DNA of 64,000 bases from an uncultured Eubacteriales bacterium. GTDB taxonomy: Bacteria > Bacillota > Clostridia > Peptostreptococcales > Anaerovoracaceae. Positions 41,126 through 51,195 of this stretch are shown here, piece by piece. The stretch's first letter is position 1. Every line of letters starts with the position of its first letter. The translations under genes were made by a program, and so were the position numbers. Where the stretch lies: positions 135,606-199,605 of the forward strand of contig UQNJ01000002.1 of NCBI GenBank assembly GCA_900542295.1. Direction: 5' to 3'. The notes under the pieces are model-generated. The model did not search any database, was not told the origin of the DNA, and saw only the letters and a program-made list of their open reading frames with translations.

Positions 41126-42337
41126 CTATAAATCTGATGATTTTGAAATATTCAAAAGCACTCCCATAGCTCCCATGAAAATCATAAGAGCATTTCCTCC
41201 GTAACTTACAAATGGCAAAATAACACCTGTCGGGGGGAATGAAGAAGTTACTACTGCAATATTCATAACTACCTGTATTCCTATCATTATGGTTATACCG
41301 GCCGCCATCATCATTCCCATATAATCAGGAGCGTTAATAGCCAGATGACATCCTCTCCATATCAGAAGCATATATACACACATCAGTGCAAGTATACCTA
41401 CAAATCCCAGTTCTTCTCCTATAATGGCGAGAATAAAGTCATTTTGAGGTTCTGGAAGATATAAATTTTTCTGTATACTGTTTCCAAGCCCTCTGCCTGT
41501 CAATCCTCCCGTTCCCATGGCAAGAAGAGATTGGACCACCTGCCATCCGTCTCCAAGAGCGTCTGCAAACGGGTCAAGAAAGCTGATGAATCGTGCAAAT
41601 CTGTAGCCTTCGGTATCAATCAGAATCAGACCCACACCTGCAATGCCGGCTGTACCGGCGAGAATACACATATGCCTCCATTTAACTCCGGCTACTATCA
41701 ACATTCCGCCTGCTATAAAAACAACCGTAAAAGCGGTGGACATATTAGGCTGGAGCATTATTATACCTGCGTATATCCCTGCCAAAAGCACCACAGGTAC
41801 AACGCCTTTCCAGAAATCAAATGCCCGTTTAGGGTATCTGTCAAAATAGCCTGCAACGAAAATTATCAACCCAAGCTTGGCAACTTCTCCCGGCATTATG
41901 GTTATAGGACCTATATCTATCCACCTGGTAGCTCCGTTGACCTCAACACCAAGTGGTGTAAATGTCATAAGCAAAAGACCTGCACACAAAACAGGAATCA
42001 CCTTATACAGTTTTCCCCATATATGATAGTCTATTTTAGCAAGCAGCCACATAGCTATGAATCCTGCAACAAGCCACATAAGCTGCCTCTTGAGATAAAC
42101 ATAAGGATCCCCAGCTTCACTTATTGATTTGTAATAGCTTGCGCTGAATATCATAACAGTGCCAAAAGTTACCAATATGACCGTAAGCAATATAAGCCAG
42201 AGATCCCCCGTCTTTCCCTCCGGAAGAAATGTGAAATGGCGTCGCGGTTTTTTTTCTTTTTTAACCTTAGCCTTTTTTTCTTTCACTTTTTTAGGCTTTT
42301 GTTCCGATTTAACAGCTCTCTCTTTAGCTTTTCTCAT
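41126..42337 (-). CDS. ftsW: SEDS-family peptidoglycan glycosyltransferase FtsW
   Basis: The 403-residue SEDS protein polymerises lipid II with a partner PBP during division. A Lys-rich N-terminal cytoplasmic stretch (1-33) precedes about ten helices. Family motifs are LQPNMSTAFTVVFIAGGML, the catalytic Asp loop and GRGLGNSIQKNLYLPEPQND, and PPTGVILPFVSYGGNALMI. The equivalent sporulation paralog SpoVE cannot be told apart by sequence alone. It is 14 bp from murD. Confidence 0.95.
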   Translation of the reverse strand: MRKAKERAVKSEQKPKKVKEKKAKVKKEKKPRRHFTFLPEGKTGDLWLILLTVILVTFGTVMIFSASYYKSISEAGDPYVYLKRQLMWLVAGFIAMWLLAKIDYHIWGKLYKVIPVLCAGLLLMTFTPLGVEVNGATRWIDIGPITIMPGEVAKLGLIIFVAGYFDRYPKRAFDFWKGVVPVVLLAGIYAGIIMLQPNMSTAFTVVFIAGGMLIVAGVKWRHMCILAGTAGIAGVGLILIDTEGYRFARFISFLDPFADALGDGWQVVQSLLAMGTGGLTGRGLGNSIQKNLYLPEPQNDFILAIIGEELGFVGILALMCVYMLLIWRGCHLAINAPDYMGMMMAAGITIMIGIQVVMNIAVVTSSFPPTGVILPFVSYGGNALMIFMGAMGVLLNISKSSDL

Positions 42338-42351
42338 ATTACAAATATACC

Positions 42352-43728
42352 CTAATTCCCCAATCTTGCAACCAGCTCTTTGAAATGGTCGCCTCTCTGT
42401 TCAAAATTATCATACATATCCCAACTTGCACATGCCGGGGAAAGAAGTACCGTATCCCCGTATTCGGCAGTTTCAAACGCTTTTTTTACACATTCCTGCA
42501 TATTTACCCCGTAACTGTAATCCTTGAATCCATATTTGTCTGCTGCTTCTGCAATTTTAGGGGCGTCTTTTCCTATAAGTACCATGTGCTTCACTCTTGA
42601 GTCAAACTTTTTTATGAGCTCCGAAAAGTCTTGGCCCTTACCATCTCCGCCTGCTATAAGAATTATATTTTTTTCTATTGCATTGAGCGCTGTAACCGTT
42701 GCATCTATATTAGTTCCCTTGGAATCATTATAAAACTTTACACCGCCTGTCATTCCGCAATATTCTATCCTATGAGCAACCCCTGCAAATTCTCTTAGGG
42801 TTTCACCTATAATTTCAGGTGCTATACCTGCAAAATATGATATGGCTGCTGCTGCAAGAGCATTTTCGACATTATGTTTTCCTATAATTTTAAGTTCATC
42901 AACTCTGCAAATCTCCACAGTGTTTTCATCGTCTGCAATCAGAAGCACTCCGTCTTTAACAAAAGCTCCCTTTTCCAGTTCCCTTTCAGATGAAAACAAT
43001 ACTACCTGAGATCTGGCTTTTTCTGCCAGTCTGACGCACATTTTGTCCTCTGCATTTATTACACAGTAACCTGTCTCATCCTGATTCATAAAAACATTAG
43101 CCTTTGCAATGCCGTAATCCTCCATAGTATGATGCCTGTTCAGGTGATCGGGAGTTATGTTCAGAATCGCAGATATCACCGGCTTAAAGTATTTCACCGT
43201 TTGAAGCTGGAAGCTGCTGGTCTCTGTTATCAGCCAGTCTCCCTCCTCTGTATCAAGAGCCTTTGAAATTACAGCAACGCCTATATTTCCCACCACATAA
43301 GTTCTGCGTCTTGCATTCTTGAATATTTCTCCAACTAATGTAGTAGTGGTGGTCTTTCCGTTGGTACCGGTTATAGCCACAAAGTTTCCTCTCGCTACTC
43401 TGTAGGCAATTTCCAGCTCACCTACTATTTCAGCTCCTTCTTTTTTTGCTTTCTGTATAAAAGCAAGCTCAGGATCAACTCCGGGGCTTAATATCAGCAT
43501 ATCGAAACAGCTTAAATCATCGGGGACTTTTCCGAGGCAAAGCTTAAGTCCTTTTCCCGTCAGAAAGCTCAAAAGCTGGCTGTCCATATCCTCTGCTCTT
43601 TTGGAGTCCTGAACAGTTACATCAGCTCCAAGCTTCAGCATGGCCTGGATAGCGGCAATCCCCGATTTTCCCATTCCCACAACAAGAACTCGTTTCCCCT
43701 TTATATTATTAAGATTTATATTTCTCAT
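42352..43728 (-). CDS. murD: UDP-N-acetylmuramoyl-L-alanine--D-glutamate ligase
   Basis: The 458-residue Mur ligase adds D-Glu. It has an N-terminal Rossmann-like domain (VLVVGMGKSGIAAIQAMLKL), ATP-binding AITGTNGKTTTTTLVGEI, ETSSFQLQTVKYF and INVEN-type HNVENALAAAAISYFAGIAP. The start at 43728 has AGGTGA 5 nt upstream. Complete. It sits between mraY and ftsW. Confidence 0.96.
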   Translation of the reverse strand: MRNINLNNIKGKRVLVVGMGKSGIAAIQAMLKLGADVTVQDSKRAEDMDSQLLSFLTGKGLKLCLGKVPDDLSCFDMLILSPGVDPELAFIQKAKKEGAEIVGELEIAYRVARGNFVAITGTNGKTTTTTLVGEIFKNARRRTYVVGNIGVAVISKALDTEEGDWLITETSSFQLQTVKYFKPVISAILNITPDHLNRHHTMEDYGIAKANVFMNQDETGYCVINAEDKMCVRLAEKARSQVVLFSSERELEKGAFVKDGVLLIADDENTVEICRVDELKIIGKHNVENALAAAAISYFAGIAPEIIGETLREFAGVAHRIEYCGMTGGVKFYNDSKGTNIDATVTALNAIEKNIILIAGGDGKGQDFSELIKKFDSRVKHMVLIGKDAPKIAEAADKYGFKDYSYGVNMQECVKKAFETAEYGDTVLLSPACASWDMYDNFEQRGDHFKELVARLGN

Positions 43729-43748
43729 ATCATCACCTCATGTGAATT

Positions 43749-44738
43749 TTAAAGATGCATCAATACTATAGCAATAAAGCAGAATACCATTGTAAGTCCC
43801 CAGAACATCATAACGACTTTGGTTTCTTTCATTCCGCACAGTTCAAAATGATGATGTATCGGAGCCATCTTGAAAATTCTTTTTTTAGTCTTTTTGTAGT
43901 AAGCAACTTGCAGTATCACTGACAAAGCTTCTATAACATATATAAGACCTGCTGCCGCCAAAAGAAATTCCATCTTCATCAATACAGCTCCGGCGGACAA
44001 AACACCTCCAAGAGCCATAGAGCCTGTATCTCCCATAAATATCTTGGCCGGATATTTATTAAACATCAAGAAACCAAGACATCCTCCTGCAACAGCTCCA
44101 AACAGCACAGACTGATCCATATATCCGAAATTAACTGCCCCTATAACCATGAAGAATGACACTAAGGCAGTAACCCCCGATGCCAGTCCGTCAAGACCGT
44201 CAGTCAGGTTGACCGCATTGCTGAAAGCAACCATAACGAACATTACAAACGGCACATAGAATATACCCAGATCTAACGTCACATTTACTACAGGTATCCA
44301 TATGGCAGTGCTTTCAATGAAGCCCGCTCCGGAAAAGAAAGCAGCAAAAACAGCAAATGCCAACGAAAATCCCACCTGCATAATTATTTTCTGTTTCGGG
44401 TTGAGTCCCAGATTGTTTTTTTTCACTGCCTTTTCGTAATCATCTATAAATCCGATCAGACCGAAGAGAATCATTGCAGCCAGCACTGCCAGGACTTCAA
44501 TTGTCAGTCTGCCTGTTACGGCAGTTATCAGTATCGTACATACTGTGGCAGAAGCTATAATCCCAAGACCGCCCATACTTGGCGTACCTGTCTTATGCAG
44601 ATGAGACTTCGGTCCCTCATCTCTTACGAACTGTCTGAATTGTTTCTTTTCCAAAAAAGGAATCAGCATTTTTTCGAGCAAAGCTCCCAAAACCCATGCT
44701 GCAATCAGTGCTGTTACCGGGAATATTAACGATTCCAT
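43749..44738 (-). CDS. mraY: phospho-N-acetylmuramoyl-pentapeptide transferase
   Basis: The 329-residue polytopic enzyme transfers phospho-MurNAc-pentapeptide to undecaprenyl phosphate, making lipid I. Motifs: HLHKTGTPSMGGLGI, GFIDDYEKAVKKNNLGLNPK (Asp-Asp), NLTDGLDGLASGVT and MAPIHHHFELCGMKE (His cluster). Ten membrane helices. Start AAGGAG 7 nt upstream. Confidence 0.97.
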   Translation of the reverse strand: MESLIFPVTALIAAWVLGALLEKMLIPFLEKKQFRQFVRDEGPKSHLHKTGTPSMGGLGIIASATVCTILITAVTGRLTIEVLAVLAAMILFGLIGFIDDYEKAVKKNNLGLNPKQKIIMQVGFSLAFAVFAAFFSGAGFIESTAIWIPVVNVTLDLGIFYVPFVMFVMVAFSNAVNLTDGLDGLASGVTALVSFFMVIGAVNFGYMDQSVLFGAVAGGCLGFLMFNKYPAKIFMGDTGSMALGGVLSAGAVLMKMEFLLAAAGLIYVIEALSVILQVAYYKKTKKRIFKMAPIHHHFELCGMKETKVVMMFWGLTMVFCFIAIVLMHL

Positions 44739-44755
44739 TTTTTTCTCCTTATCTC

Positions 44756-46129
44756 TTATCCTAAAATTTTGTTTACTATCTGTTCCATCTTCATGCCTCT
44801 TGAGGCTTTTACAAGTATTATATCACCAGTTTTTATGATGCCTTCTGCTGCTTCAATAAATTCTTCCTTAGTGCTGAAGAACATTATATTATTCTTATCC
44901 ATGATTTCAGACGCTCCTTCAGCGTAATATCTCGCATCATCTCCCACAGCTATAAGAAGGTCTATTTTTTTTTGTGCCGCATGTCTTCCTACAGCACGAT
45001 GCCCTGCCTCCGCTCTTTCTGCCAAGCCCAAAATATCACCTAAGATGGCCACATGGCGTTTGCCTTCTATGGCTGTTAATGTATCTATAGCAGATTTTAC
45101 AGAGTCCTCACAGGCATTGTAAGTATCATCTACCACCTTAACCCCGTTTCCGGCAGTTATTTTAAGTCTCTTCCCCGTAAGTTCGGATCTTGTAAGTCCC
45201 TCCGCCGCTTCTTCTATACTTATTCCTATAAGCTCACCTGCCGCTATTGCCAATGCGGAGTTTACAGCATTGTGACCTCCGGCTACGGGAAGTACTATTT
45301 TATAATCTTTATCGTCTCGGTTCAAGATGTATTTTATACCTTTATCGCCAAAATCGCAAATTTCTTTTACCAAATAATCTCCTGATTCATCGCTTACTGT
45401 CACAAGGTTGTATTCTCCGCCAACTCTGTCCGGAGTAAGCATTGGGCAGGAACTGTTGACAACGAGAGTTGAATCGCTATCAAAATATTCTGTTATTTCC
45501 ATTTTAGCCTTTAATATGTTGTCTAAGTTTTTCATGAGTGCTATATTCACTTCGGCTATCTTTGTTATTATGGCTATATCAGGTCTGACTATATCCGCCA
45601 GAAGTTTTATTTCTCCGGGCTGATCCATTCCCATTTCCAGAACCGCTATCTCTGTATCTTCATCAAACTCAAGTATCGACAGAGGCAATCCATGGGCATT
45701 GTTGTAATTTTTCTTATTCCTGCCGGTCTTGTACTTGGTCGAAGCCACATAGTACATAAAATCTCTTGTACTGGTTTTCCCTACGCTGCCTGTAACTCCT
45801 ATTTTCTTTTTAAGCGGCAGAAGCCTTAAGTAATACTTTGCCAGTTCCTGTAATGCCGTCGTAGTATTTTTTACAAGTATAACATCTGTTCCTTCTGTTT
45901 GAGGCACCTTACTCTCATCGGAAACTACAACAACTTTACATCCTTTTTTAATAACCTGAGATATAAAATCATGTCCGTCGTTGTTTTCGCCCACTATAGC
46001 AAAAAACATCATATTTTCTTCTATTTCTCTCGAATCTATGGAAATTCCTTTTATCTTATTTTTTCCGTCGCCTCTCACAAGCTGTCCCCCGACAGCCTCT
46101 ATTATTTCCGGCACTGTAAATTCTCTCAT
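44756..46129 (-). CDS. murF: UDP-N-acetylmuramoyl-tripeptide--D-alanyl-D-alanine ligase
   Basis: The 457-residue ligase adds D-Ala-D-Ala. ATP motif is GVTGSVGKTSTRDFMYYV, later VAGGHNAVNSALAIAAGELI and VVDDTYNACEDSVKSAIDTL. The start at 46129 was chosen over an upstream frame because it forms an ATGA overlap with murE (46126-46129) and is preceded by AGAGG. Complete. Confidence 0.95.
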   Translation of the reverse strand: MREFTVPEIIEAVGGQLVRGDGKNKIKGISIDSREIEENMMFFAIVGENNDGHDFISQVIKKGCKVVVVSDESKVPQTEGTDVILVKNTTTALQELAKYYLRLLPLKKKIGVTGSVGKTSTRDFMYYVASTKYKTGRNKKNYNNAHGLPLSILEFDEDTEIAVLEMGMDQPGEIKLLADIVRPDIAIITKIAEVNIALMKNLDNILKAKMEITEYFDSDSTLVVNSSCPMLTPDRVGGEYNLVTVSDESGDYLVKEICDFGDKGIKYILNRDDKDYKIVLPVAGGHNAVNSALAIAAGELIGISIEEAAEGLTRSELTGKRLKITAGNGVKVVDDTYNACEDSVKSAIDTLTAIEGKRHVAILGDILGLAERAEAGHRAVGRHAAQKKIDLLIAVGDDARYYAEGASEIMDKNNIMFFSTKEEFIEAAEGIIKTGDIILVKASRGMKMEQIVNKILG

Positions 46130-47613
46130 TTTGAACCTCTCTTGCATGACAGTATAACTTCTTTATCATCAAAGTGTCTTATTTCATCTCCGATTATCTG
46201 ACAGGTTTCATGTCCTTTCCCTGCAATCACTATTATATCTCCTCTTTTAGCTTCGGCTGCTGCTCTTTGTATTGCCCGGCGCCTGTCCTCTATTGCAAGT
46301 ATTACCTTGTCGCAGAATTTCATCTTGCTCGTTATATCCTCTATTATCTTCTGCGGCTGCTCTCTCCTTGGGTTATCGGATGTCACTATGATAAAGTCAG
46401 CATTTTTTACAGCGGCCTCAGCCATCTCAAATCTCCTGTTTCTGTCTCTGTTGCCTCCGCATCCGAATATCAGTATTATTCTGTTGGGTTTGTATTCCCT
46501 GAGACTTTCCAGCAGACTTCTAAGAGCCATACCGTTATGTGCATAGTCAACTAAAACAGTAAAATCCTCACCTATGTCTACCTTTTCTACTCTTCCCGGT
46601 ATTTTCACATTGCTTATAGTTTCTTCTATAATATTCCACGGTATTCCGAGAGATCTGGTTACTGCTATTGCAGACAGAGTATTTTGTATGTTGAAGTGTC
46701 CCGCTAAATTCACCCTGATATGTCTCACCGAATCATCGCCGCATGGTTTTTTTGATTTCAAGTCATAAAATATTCCAAGATTGCCTTCTTCTGTAATCAG
46801 TCCATGGTTAAAACTGCAAAAATCTGCTTTTTCACTCTCTCCGAAATAAACAACTTTCTCAAGATTGCTTCCTTCTATCATATATTCATGTCTTGAATCA
46901 TCGCAGTTTATAACTGCTCTCCTGCATTTTGAAAAGAAACTTTTTTTCCAGAAAAGATATTCCTCAAAACTTGAATGTTCTCCATCTCCTATGTGGTCAG
47001 GACTGATATTCGTAAATACGCCTATATCAAAATCTATATTGTCTACTCTGCTATGCATAAGCCCCTGGGAAGAAACTTCCATTACAACTGCTCTGCATCC
47101 TTCTTCTTCCATCTCAGCCATGAGTCTTTGTATATCAGGAGACTGAGGCGTAGTTGCAGAAGCCTCCGACATATTTCCCTCATACCCGTTAAATACAGTC
47201 CCTATTATTCCCGTCTTGATTCCAGCCGCCTCAAGAATACTTCTTATCATAAATGTTACAGAAGTCTTTCCCTTTGTACCGGTTACTCCTATTACCAAAA
47301 GCCGCTGCGATGCATTATTGTAAAATTCAGCGCTGATAACAGCCATTGCTTTTCTTACATCATATGTCTTCACCACTGTGACTTCTCCGGGAAAAGAATA
47401 ATCTTCTCTGTCCGGCATTACTATGGTTTCTGCGCCTTTTTCTATCGCCTTTTCTATATATTTTCTTCCGTCATCAAGCTGACCGTTCACCGCAAAAAAC
47501 AGACTTCCCGGTGTTGCTTTATCCGAGTGGTATACAATACTTTTTACATCCTTTTCCGTACTTCCGCATATGCGGCAATCGGGTAACAAGTCCGTCAGAA
47601 TCTTAAGTTTCAT
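46126..47613 (-). CDS. murE: UDP-MurNAc-tripeptide ligase (meso-DAP type)
   Basis: The 495-residue ligase adds the third residue of the stem peptide. ATP motif is GVTGTKGKTSVTFMIRSI; the substrate loop is DNPR (TSDNPRREQPQ), the signature of meso-diaminopimelate enzymes rather than the lysine type. ATTPQSPDIQRLM and YAHNGMALRSLLESL are also typical. The start at 47613 has AGAGG 7 nt upstream and begins MKLKILTDLL. The stop overlaps murF by 4 bp. Confidence 0.95.
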   Translation of the reverse strand: MKLKILTDLLPDCRICGSTEKDVKSIVYHSDKATPGSLFFAVNGQLDDGRKYIEKAIEKGAETIVMPDREDYSFPGEVTVVKTYDVRKAMAVISAEFYNNASQRLLVIGVTGTKGKTSVTFMIRSILEAAGIKTGIIGTVFNGYEGNMSEASATTPQSPDIQRLMAEMEEEGCRAVVMEVSSQGLMHSRVDNIDFDIGVFTNISPDHIGDGEHSSFEEYLFWKKSFFSKCRRAVINCDDSRHEYMIEGSNLEKVVYFGESEKADFCSFNHGLITEEGNLGIFYDLKSKKPCGDDSVRHIRVNLAGHFNIQNTLSAIAVTRSLGIPWNIIEETISNVKIPGRVEKVDIGEDFTVLVDYAHNGMALRSLLESLREYKPNRIILIFGCGGNRDRNRRFEMAEAAVKNADFIIVTSDNPRREQPQKIIEDITSKMKFCDKVILAIEDRRRAIQRAAAEAKRGDIIVIAGKGHETCQIIGDEIRHFDDKEVILSCKRGSK

Positions 47614-47651
47614 ACATACCTCTCGTCGGGATTTCCGACACAAATATTAAA

Positions 47652-49634
47652 TTATTGTTCGTACAAGTATACCTCAGAACCTCTCTTTACTTTGGTGCCT
47701 GCCGCCGGATACTGTGCGGCAACTATAAATTCTTCTCCTGCTCCTTCTCTCTTATTGTATGTTAAGCTCTGACCCGCAACTATACCTACAGCTTCGCTGT
47801 ATTCAGTTCCGACAACATCCGGAACTATTGTATAATTGCCCTCAATTGCAGCAAGCTCTTCTTCTGTATATTCAGGCTCCACATTAAGATATCTCAATGT
47901 ATCCTGCAATATGCTCTTTGCTATGGGGCCTGCCGTAAGAGAACCGTAATACGACCCCTTAGGGCTGTCTACTACTACCAAAATCGCAATTTGCGGATCG
48001 TCCATAGGTGCCATACCTAAAAACGAACTGTAATAGTAAGCACCGTATTTCCCGTTTTCCACTTTGTTGGCAGTTCCTGTTTTTCCGCCTATACGATATC
48101 CTGTTATTTTTGCGACTCCGGCTCCTCCGTCAGAAACTACATATTCCATGGCTTCTCTCATTTCAGCCGCAGTTTCCTCGGAAATAACTCTTCTTACTTC
48201 CTTCGTCTTGTATTCTTTTACAACCTTTCCGTCAGAATCAGTTAAAGCCTTTACATATCTGGGCTGAAGCAAAATTCCGTCATTACCTATAGCACTTACT
48301 GCTGTAAGAAGCTGTATCGGAGTTAAAGAAATACTCTGGCCGTAACCCATCGTCGCAAGTTCAACCGGTCCCACATCTTCAGCATTATACATTATAGAAC
48401 CGGTCTCTCCCGGATAATCGACACCTGTGGTTTCTGTTATTCCATACATATCTATATATTTGTAGAAAGTATCCACTCCCATCTTGCCGGCTACAGTAGC
48501 AAGAGCCGGATTGCATGAATTTCCAAGGGCCTGTTTTATTGTCTGAGTTCCGTGATCTCTTGAACTCCAGCAATGAAGCGTTACGCCCGCAACGGTTATC
48601 TTGGTATTGCATGTGAAAGTGTCACTCGTAGATATTACTTTTTCTTCCAGTGCAGATGAGGCTGTTATCAGCTTGAATGTTGAACCTGGCTCATAAGTAT
48701 CGCTTACTATGGGATTTCTCCACATCTTGTTAAGGTATGCGATTTTTTCATCCTCAGGGAGCGCATCATATTCTTCTTTTGCAGCTTCTTCTGCCGGCTC
48801 TGTTGCATTGTTCGGATCAAATCCCGGTGTCACGGCACTGGCCAGAATTTCTCCTGTCTTGGGATTCATTATAAGACACATTATTTTTTCAGCATCTGTC
48901 TTTTCCATCCCTTCCTGCAAAGCTTTTTCTGCATAATATTGAATAGCTTCGTCTATTGTGAGGACTACGTTAAGACCATCTTTTGCTTCATAATACTCCT
49001 CGGAGCCGTCTACAAGCTCATTGCCTGCCACATCTGTATTTTTAACCCATCTTCCGGAAACACCGCTTAAATACTGGTCATATTCCAATTCTATGCCGGT
49101 TCTTCCCGTGTTATCTACAGTAACACTTCCAAGGAGCTGCGATGCGAAGTTGCCAAGCGGATAGTATCTTCTTGTATCTTCTGATAATTCTATTCCCTTT
49201 ATACCCAGCTCTCTTATCTTATCTGCATCGTCTTTCTCCAGATACTGAGCAACCTTTACGAGAGCCTGACTTTTAGTAATTTTCGCTTTTACATCAGCAG
49301 CTTCCATTTCAAGTACTGCGGCTAAATCTTCGGCTACTTTATCCACTCCGCCGCTTTGATTATTCTCGGCAATCTGAGCAGGTCTCGCCCACACCGAATA
49401 ACAGGTTACGCTTGTTGCAAGCTCCTTGCCGTTCCTGTCGTATATAGTACCTCTTTTGGCTTCTATAGGAATATCGCTTGTTTGCTGGTCTATTGCCTTT
49501 TGAGTCATTTCATCAGCATTTACAACCTGTATCCATGCAACACGAAATGCAAGCAGTACCATAAGTACAGCAATGATTACAAATCCTATCGCTATTCTTT
49601 TTTTATTGGTTACACTTACAGTATTTTTTTTCAT
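47652..49634 (-). CDS. class B penicillin-binding protein with one PASTA domain (SpoVD/FtsI-like)
   Basis: The 660-residue transpeptidase has an N-terminal membrane anchor (about 12-32), a dimerisation domain, and a transpeptidase domain with the active Ser in YEPGSTFKLI, SxN as GNSCNPA and KTG as IGGKTGTANKV. A single PASTA domain is at the C-terminus (about 598-660). SpoVD-type sporulation PBPs have one C-terminal PASTA, while Bacillus vegetative FtsI (PBP2B) has two. In Clostridia a single gene can serve division, so either spoVD or ftsI could be the name. It lies between ftsL and murE, as expected for this family. Confidence 0.9.
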   Translation of the reverse strand: MKKNTVSVTNKKRIAIGFVIIAVLMVLLAFRVAWIQVVNADEMTQKAIDQQTSDIPIEAKRGTIYDRNGKELATSVTCYSVWARPAQIAENNQSGGVDKVAEDLAAVLEMEAADVKAKITKSQALVKVAQYLEKDDADKIRELGIKGIELSEDTRRYYPLGNFASQLLGSVTVDNTGRTGIELEYDQYLSGVSGRWVKNTDVAGNELVDGSEEYYEAKDGLNVVLTIDEAIQYYAEKALQEGMEKTDAEKIMCLIMNPKTGEILASAVTPGFDPNNATEPAEEAAKEEYDALPEDEKIAYLNKMWRNPIVSDTYEPGSTFKLITASSALEEKVISTSDTFTCNTKITVAGVTLHCWSSRDHGTQTIKQALGNSCNPALATVAGKMGVDTFYKYIDMYGITETTGVDYPGETGSIMYNAEDVGPVELATMGYGQSISLTPIQLLTAVSAIGNDGILLQPRYVKALTDSDGKVVKEYKTKEVRRVISEETAAEMREAMEYVVSDGGAGVAKITGYRIGGKTGTANKVENGKYGAYYYSSFLGMAPMDDPQIAILVVVDSPKGSYYGSLTAGPIAKSILQDTLRYLNVEPEYTEEELAAIEGNYTIVPDVVGTEYSEAVGIVAGQSLTYNKREGAGEEFIVAAQYPAAGTKVKRGSEVYLYEQ

Positions 49635-49755
49635 AAGAAAAAATCTCCCAAATAATAATATAAAGCCGGAATACTATTATCGATATTAAGTTATCCGGCT
49701 TGCTTTCTATATGAAGTTATGTCACAAAGCTATGTATATTTCAAAGAGCTTGCCC

Positions 49756-50223
49756 TTATTCATATGCTTTTTGTCTTATCAGGTCAGTCAGGCTTTCTTC
49801 AGATGATTCTATTGTTGAAAGATGAATGCATTCGTTCCCCTGAGGATAATACATTCCTAATTCATCTGTCGCATAAGTTTCCAACTGATTTATAGTATTG
49901 CTGCTGTCCAGCTTGATAGTCAGCATGTCTATTTCTGTCTGGAGAATTCCGTTTTCACTTCTAAGCTGATTTATAGAATACTGCAGCTTTGCAGCATGGG
50001 CATTGACTACAATCATTCCTATCAAAAGCACTCCCACAGCTATGACTGCAACTATAAGGCTGCGAAGAACTGCGGCCTTATATGCTTTTTCTTGCTGCTG
50101 TTTTTTCAGATTTCTGTCCGTTTCAGGTCTCTGCCTTGTTCTTCTTATCCTTTCACCCTGTGTTTCAGGTGCGTAATTATAATCATAGTATTCAGCTGTG
50201 TAAACCTTTCTTGCTGTTTCCAT
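49756..50223 (-). CDS. ftsL: FtsL-like divisome protein
   Basis: The 155-residue bitopic protein has a long basic cytoplasmic N-terminus (1-55, with Tyr-rich KVYTAEYYDYNYAP), one membrane helix (about 57-78; LRSLIVAVIAVGVLLIGMIV) and a leucine-zipper-like coiled coil (LQYSINQLRSENGILQTEID). Position between rsmH and the PBP gene and overall layout identify FtsL. Sequence conservation in this family is low. The start at 50223 has GAGG 9 nt upstream; a TTG 21 bases earlier is possible. Confidence 0.82.
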   Translation of the reverse strand: METARKVYTAEYYDYNYAPETQGERIRRTRQRPETDRNLKKQQQEKAYKAAVLRSLIVAVIAVGVLLIGMIVVNAHAAKLQYSINQLRSENGILQTEIDMLTIKLDSSNTINQLETYATDELGMYYPQGNECIHLSTIESSEESLTDLIRQKAYE

Positions 50224-50247
50224 ACTGCTTTTCCTCAATCTCAAATT

Positions 50248-51183
50248 TTATATTTTCTCTGCTATTCTAAGCTTGGCGCTCCTTGCTCTCGGATTCTCTT
50301 CCGTCTCATTTTCAGACGGCACAACAGGCTTTCCGGTAATCTTTTTTATATCTGCCTTCTTGCCGCAGATACAAACAGGAAATTCCTTCGGACACGTACA
50401 TGGATTAGCCCTTTTGTTGAATACATCCTTCACTATTCTGTCTTCAAGAGAATGAAATGTTATTATACAAAGTCTTCCCCCCGGTGCAAGAACATCGCAG
50501 AATTCTTCCACTGCCCTTTGAAGCTGACCAAGTTCGTCGTTAACTTCTATCCTTATCGCCTGAAATGTACGCTTTGCAGGATGAGGGCCTGTCCTTCTTG
50601 CTGCTGCCGGTATTGCCTTTTTAATAATCTCAACCAGTTCAAAAGTTGTCTCTACAGGCTTGTCCTTTCGGCTCTTTACTATAAAGTCAGCTATTCTTGA
50701 AGCCCATCTTTCTTCTCCGTATTTTGAAATAATCTCAGCAAGTTCCTTTTGACTGTAATCATTTACTACATCATATGCTGTAAAATCATCGTCCTGACTC
50801 ATTCTCATATCAAGCGGAGCATCATTCATATAAGAAAATCCCCTCTGAGGGTTGTCCAGTTGAAACGAAGATACACCCAAATCCAAAAGTGCTCCGTCAA
50901 CTCTTTCTAAAGAAAGTTCTTCAAGAACTTGTTTTATATCCGAATAGTTACTCTGCACAAAATGTTTATTGCAATTAAAATCTCTGAGCCTTTCGGAAGA
51001 TGCATTCAGAGCGTCTTTATCCCTATCTATTCCTATAAGCGTTCCTTTATCACTGAGCTTTCTTAATATCGCTTCGCTGTGACCTCCCCCTCCAAGGGTT
51101 CCGTCAACATAGATTCCGTTTTCCTTTATGTTCAGTCCTTCTATACACTGCGTAAGCAGCACAGGGCAATGCCTGAATTCCAT
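50248..51183 (-). CDS. rsmH: 16S rRNA (cytosine(1402)-N4)-methyltransferase
   Basis: The 311-residue protein is RsmH (MraW): HCPVLLTQCIEGLNIKENGI, VDGTLGGGGHSEAIL (SAM site), LLDLGVSSFQLDNPQRGFSY and RICIITFHSLEDRIVKD-type motif (GGRLCIITFHSLEDRIVKDV). It methylates C1402 in the ribosomal P site. Start has AGGGGG 5 nt upstream, 12 bp from mraZ. Complete. Confidence 0.97.
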   Translation of the reverse strand: MEFRHCPVLLTQCIEGLNIKENGIYVDGTLGGGGHSEAILRKLSDKGTLIGIDRDKDALNASSERLRDFNCNKHFVQSNYSDIKQVLEELSLERVDGALLDLGVSSFQLDNPQRGFSYMNDAPLDMRMSQDDDFTAYDVVNDYSQKELAEIISKYGEERWASRIADFIVKSRKDKPVETTFELVEIIKKAIPAAARRTGPHPAKRTFQAIRIEVNDELGQLQRAVEEFCDVLAPGGRLCIITFHSLEDRIVKDVFNKRANPCTCPKEFPVCICGKKADIKKITGKPVVPSENETEENPRARSAKLRIAEKI

Positions 51184-51195
51184 AAATGCCCCCTA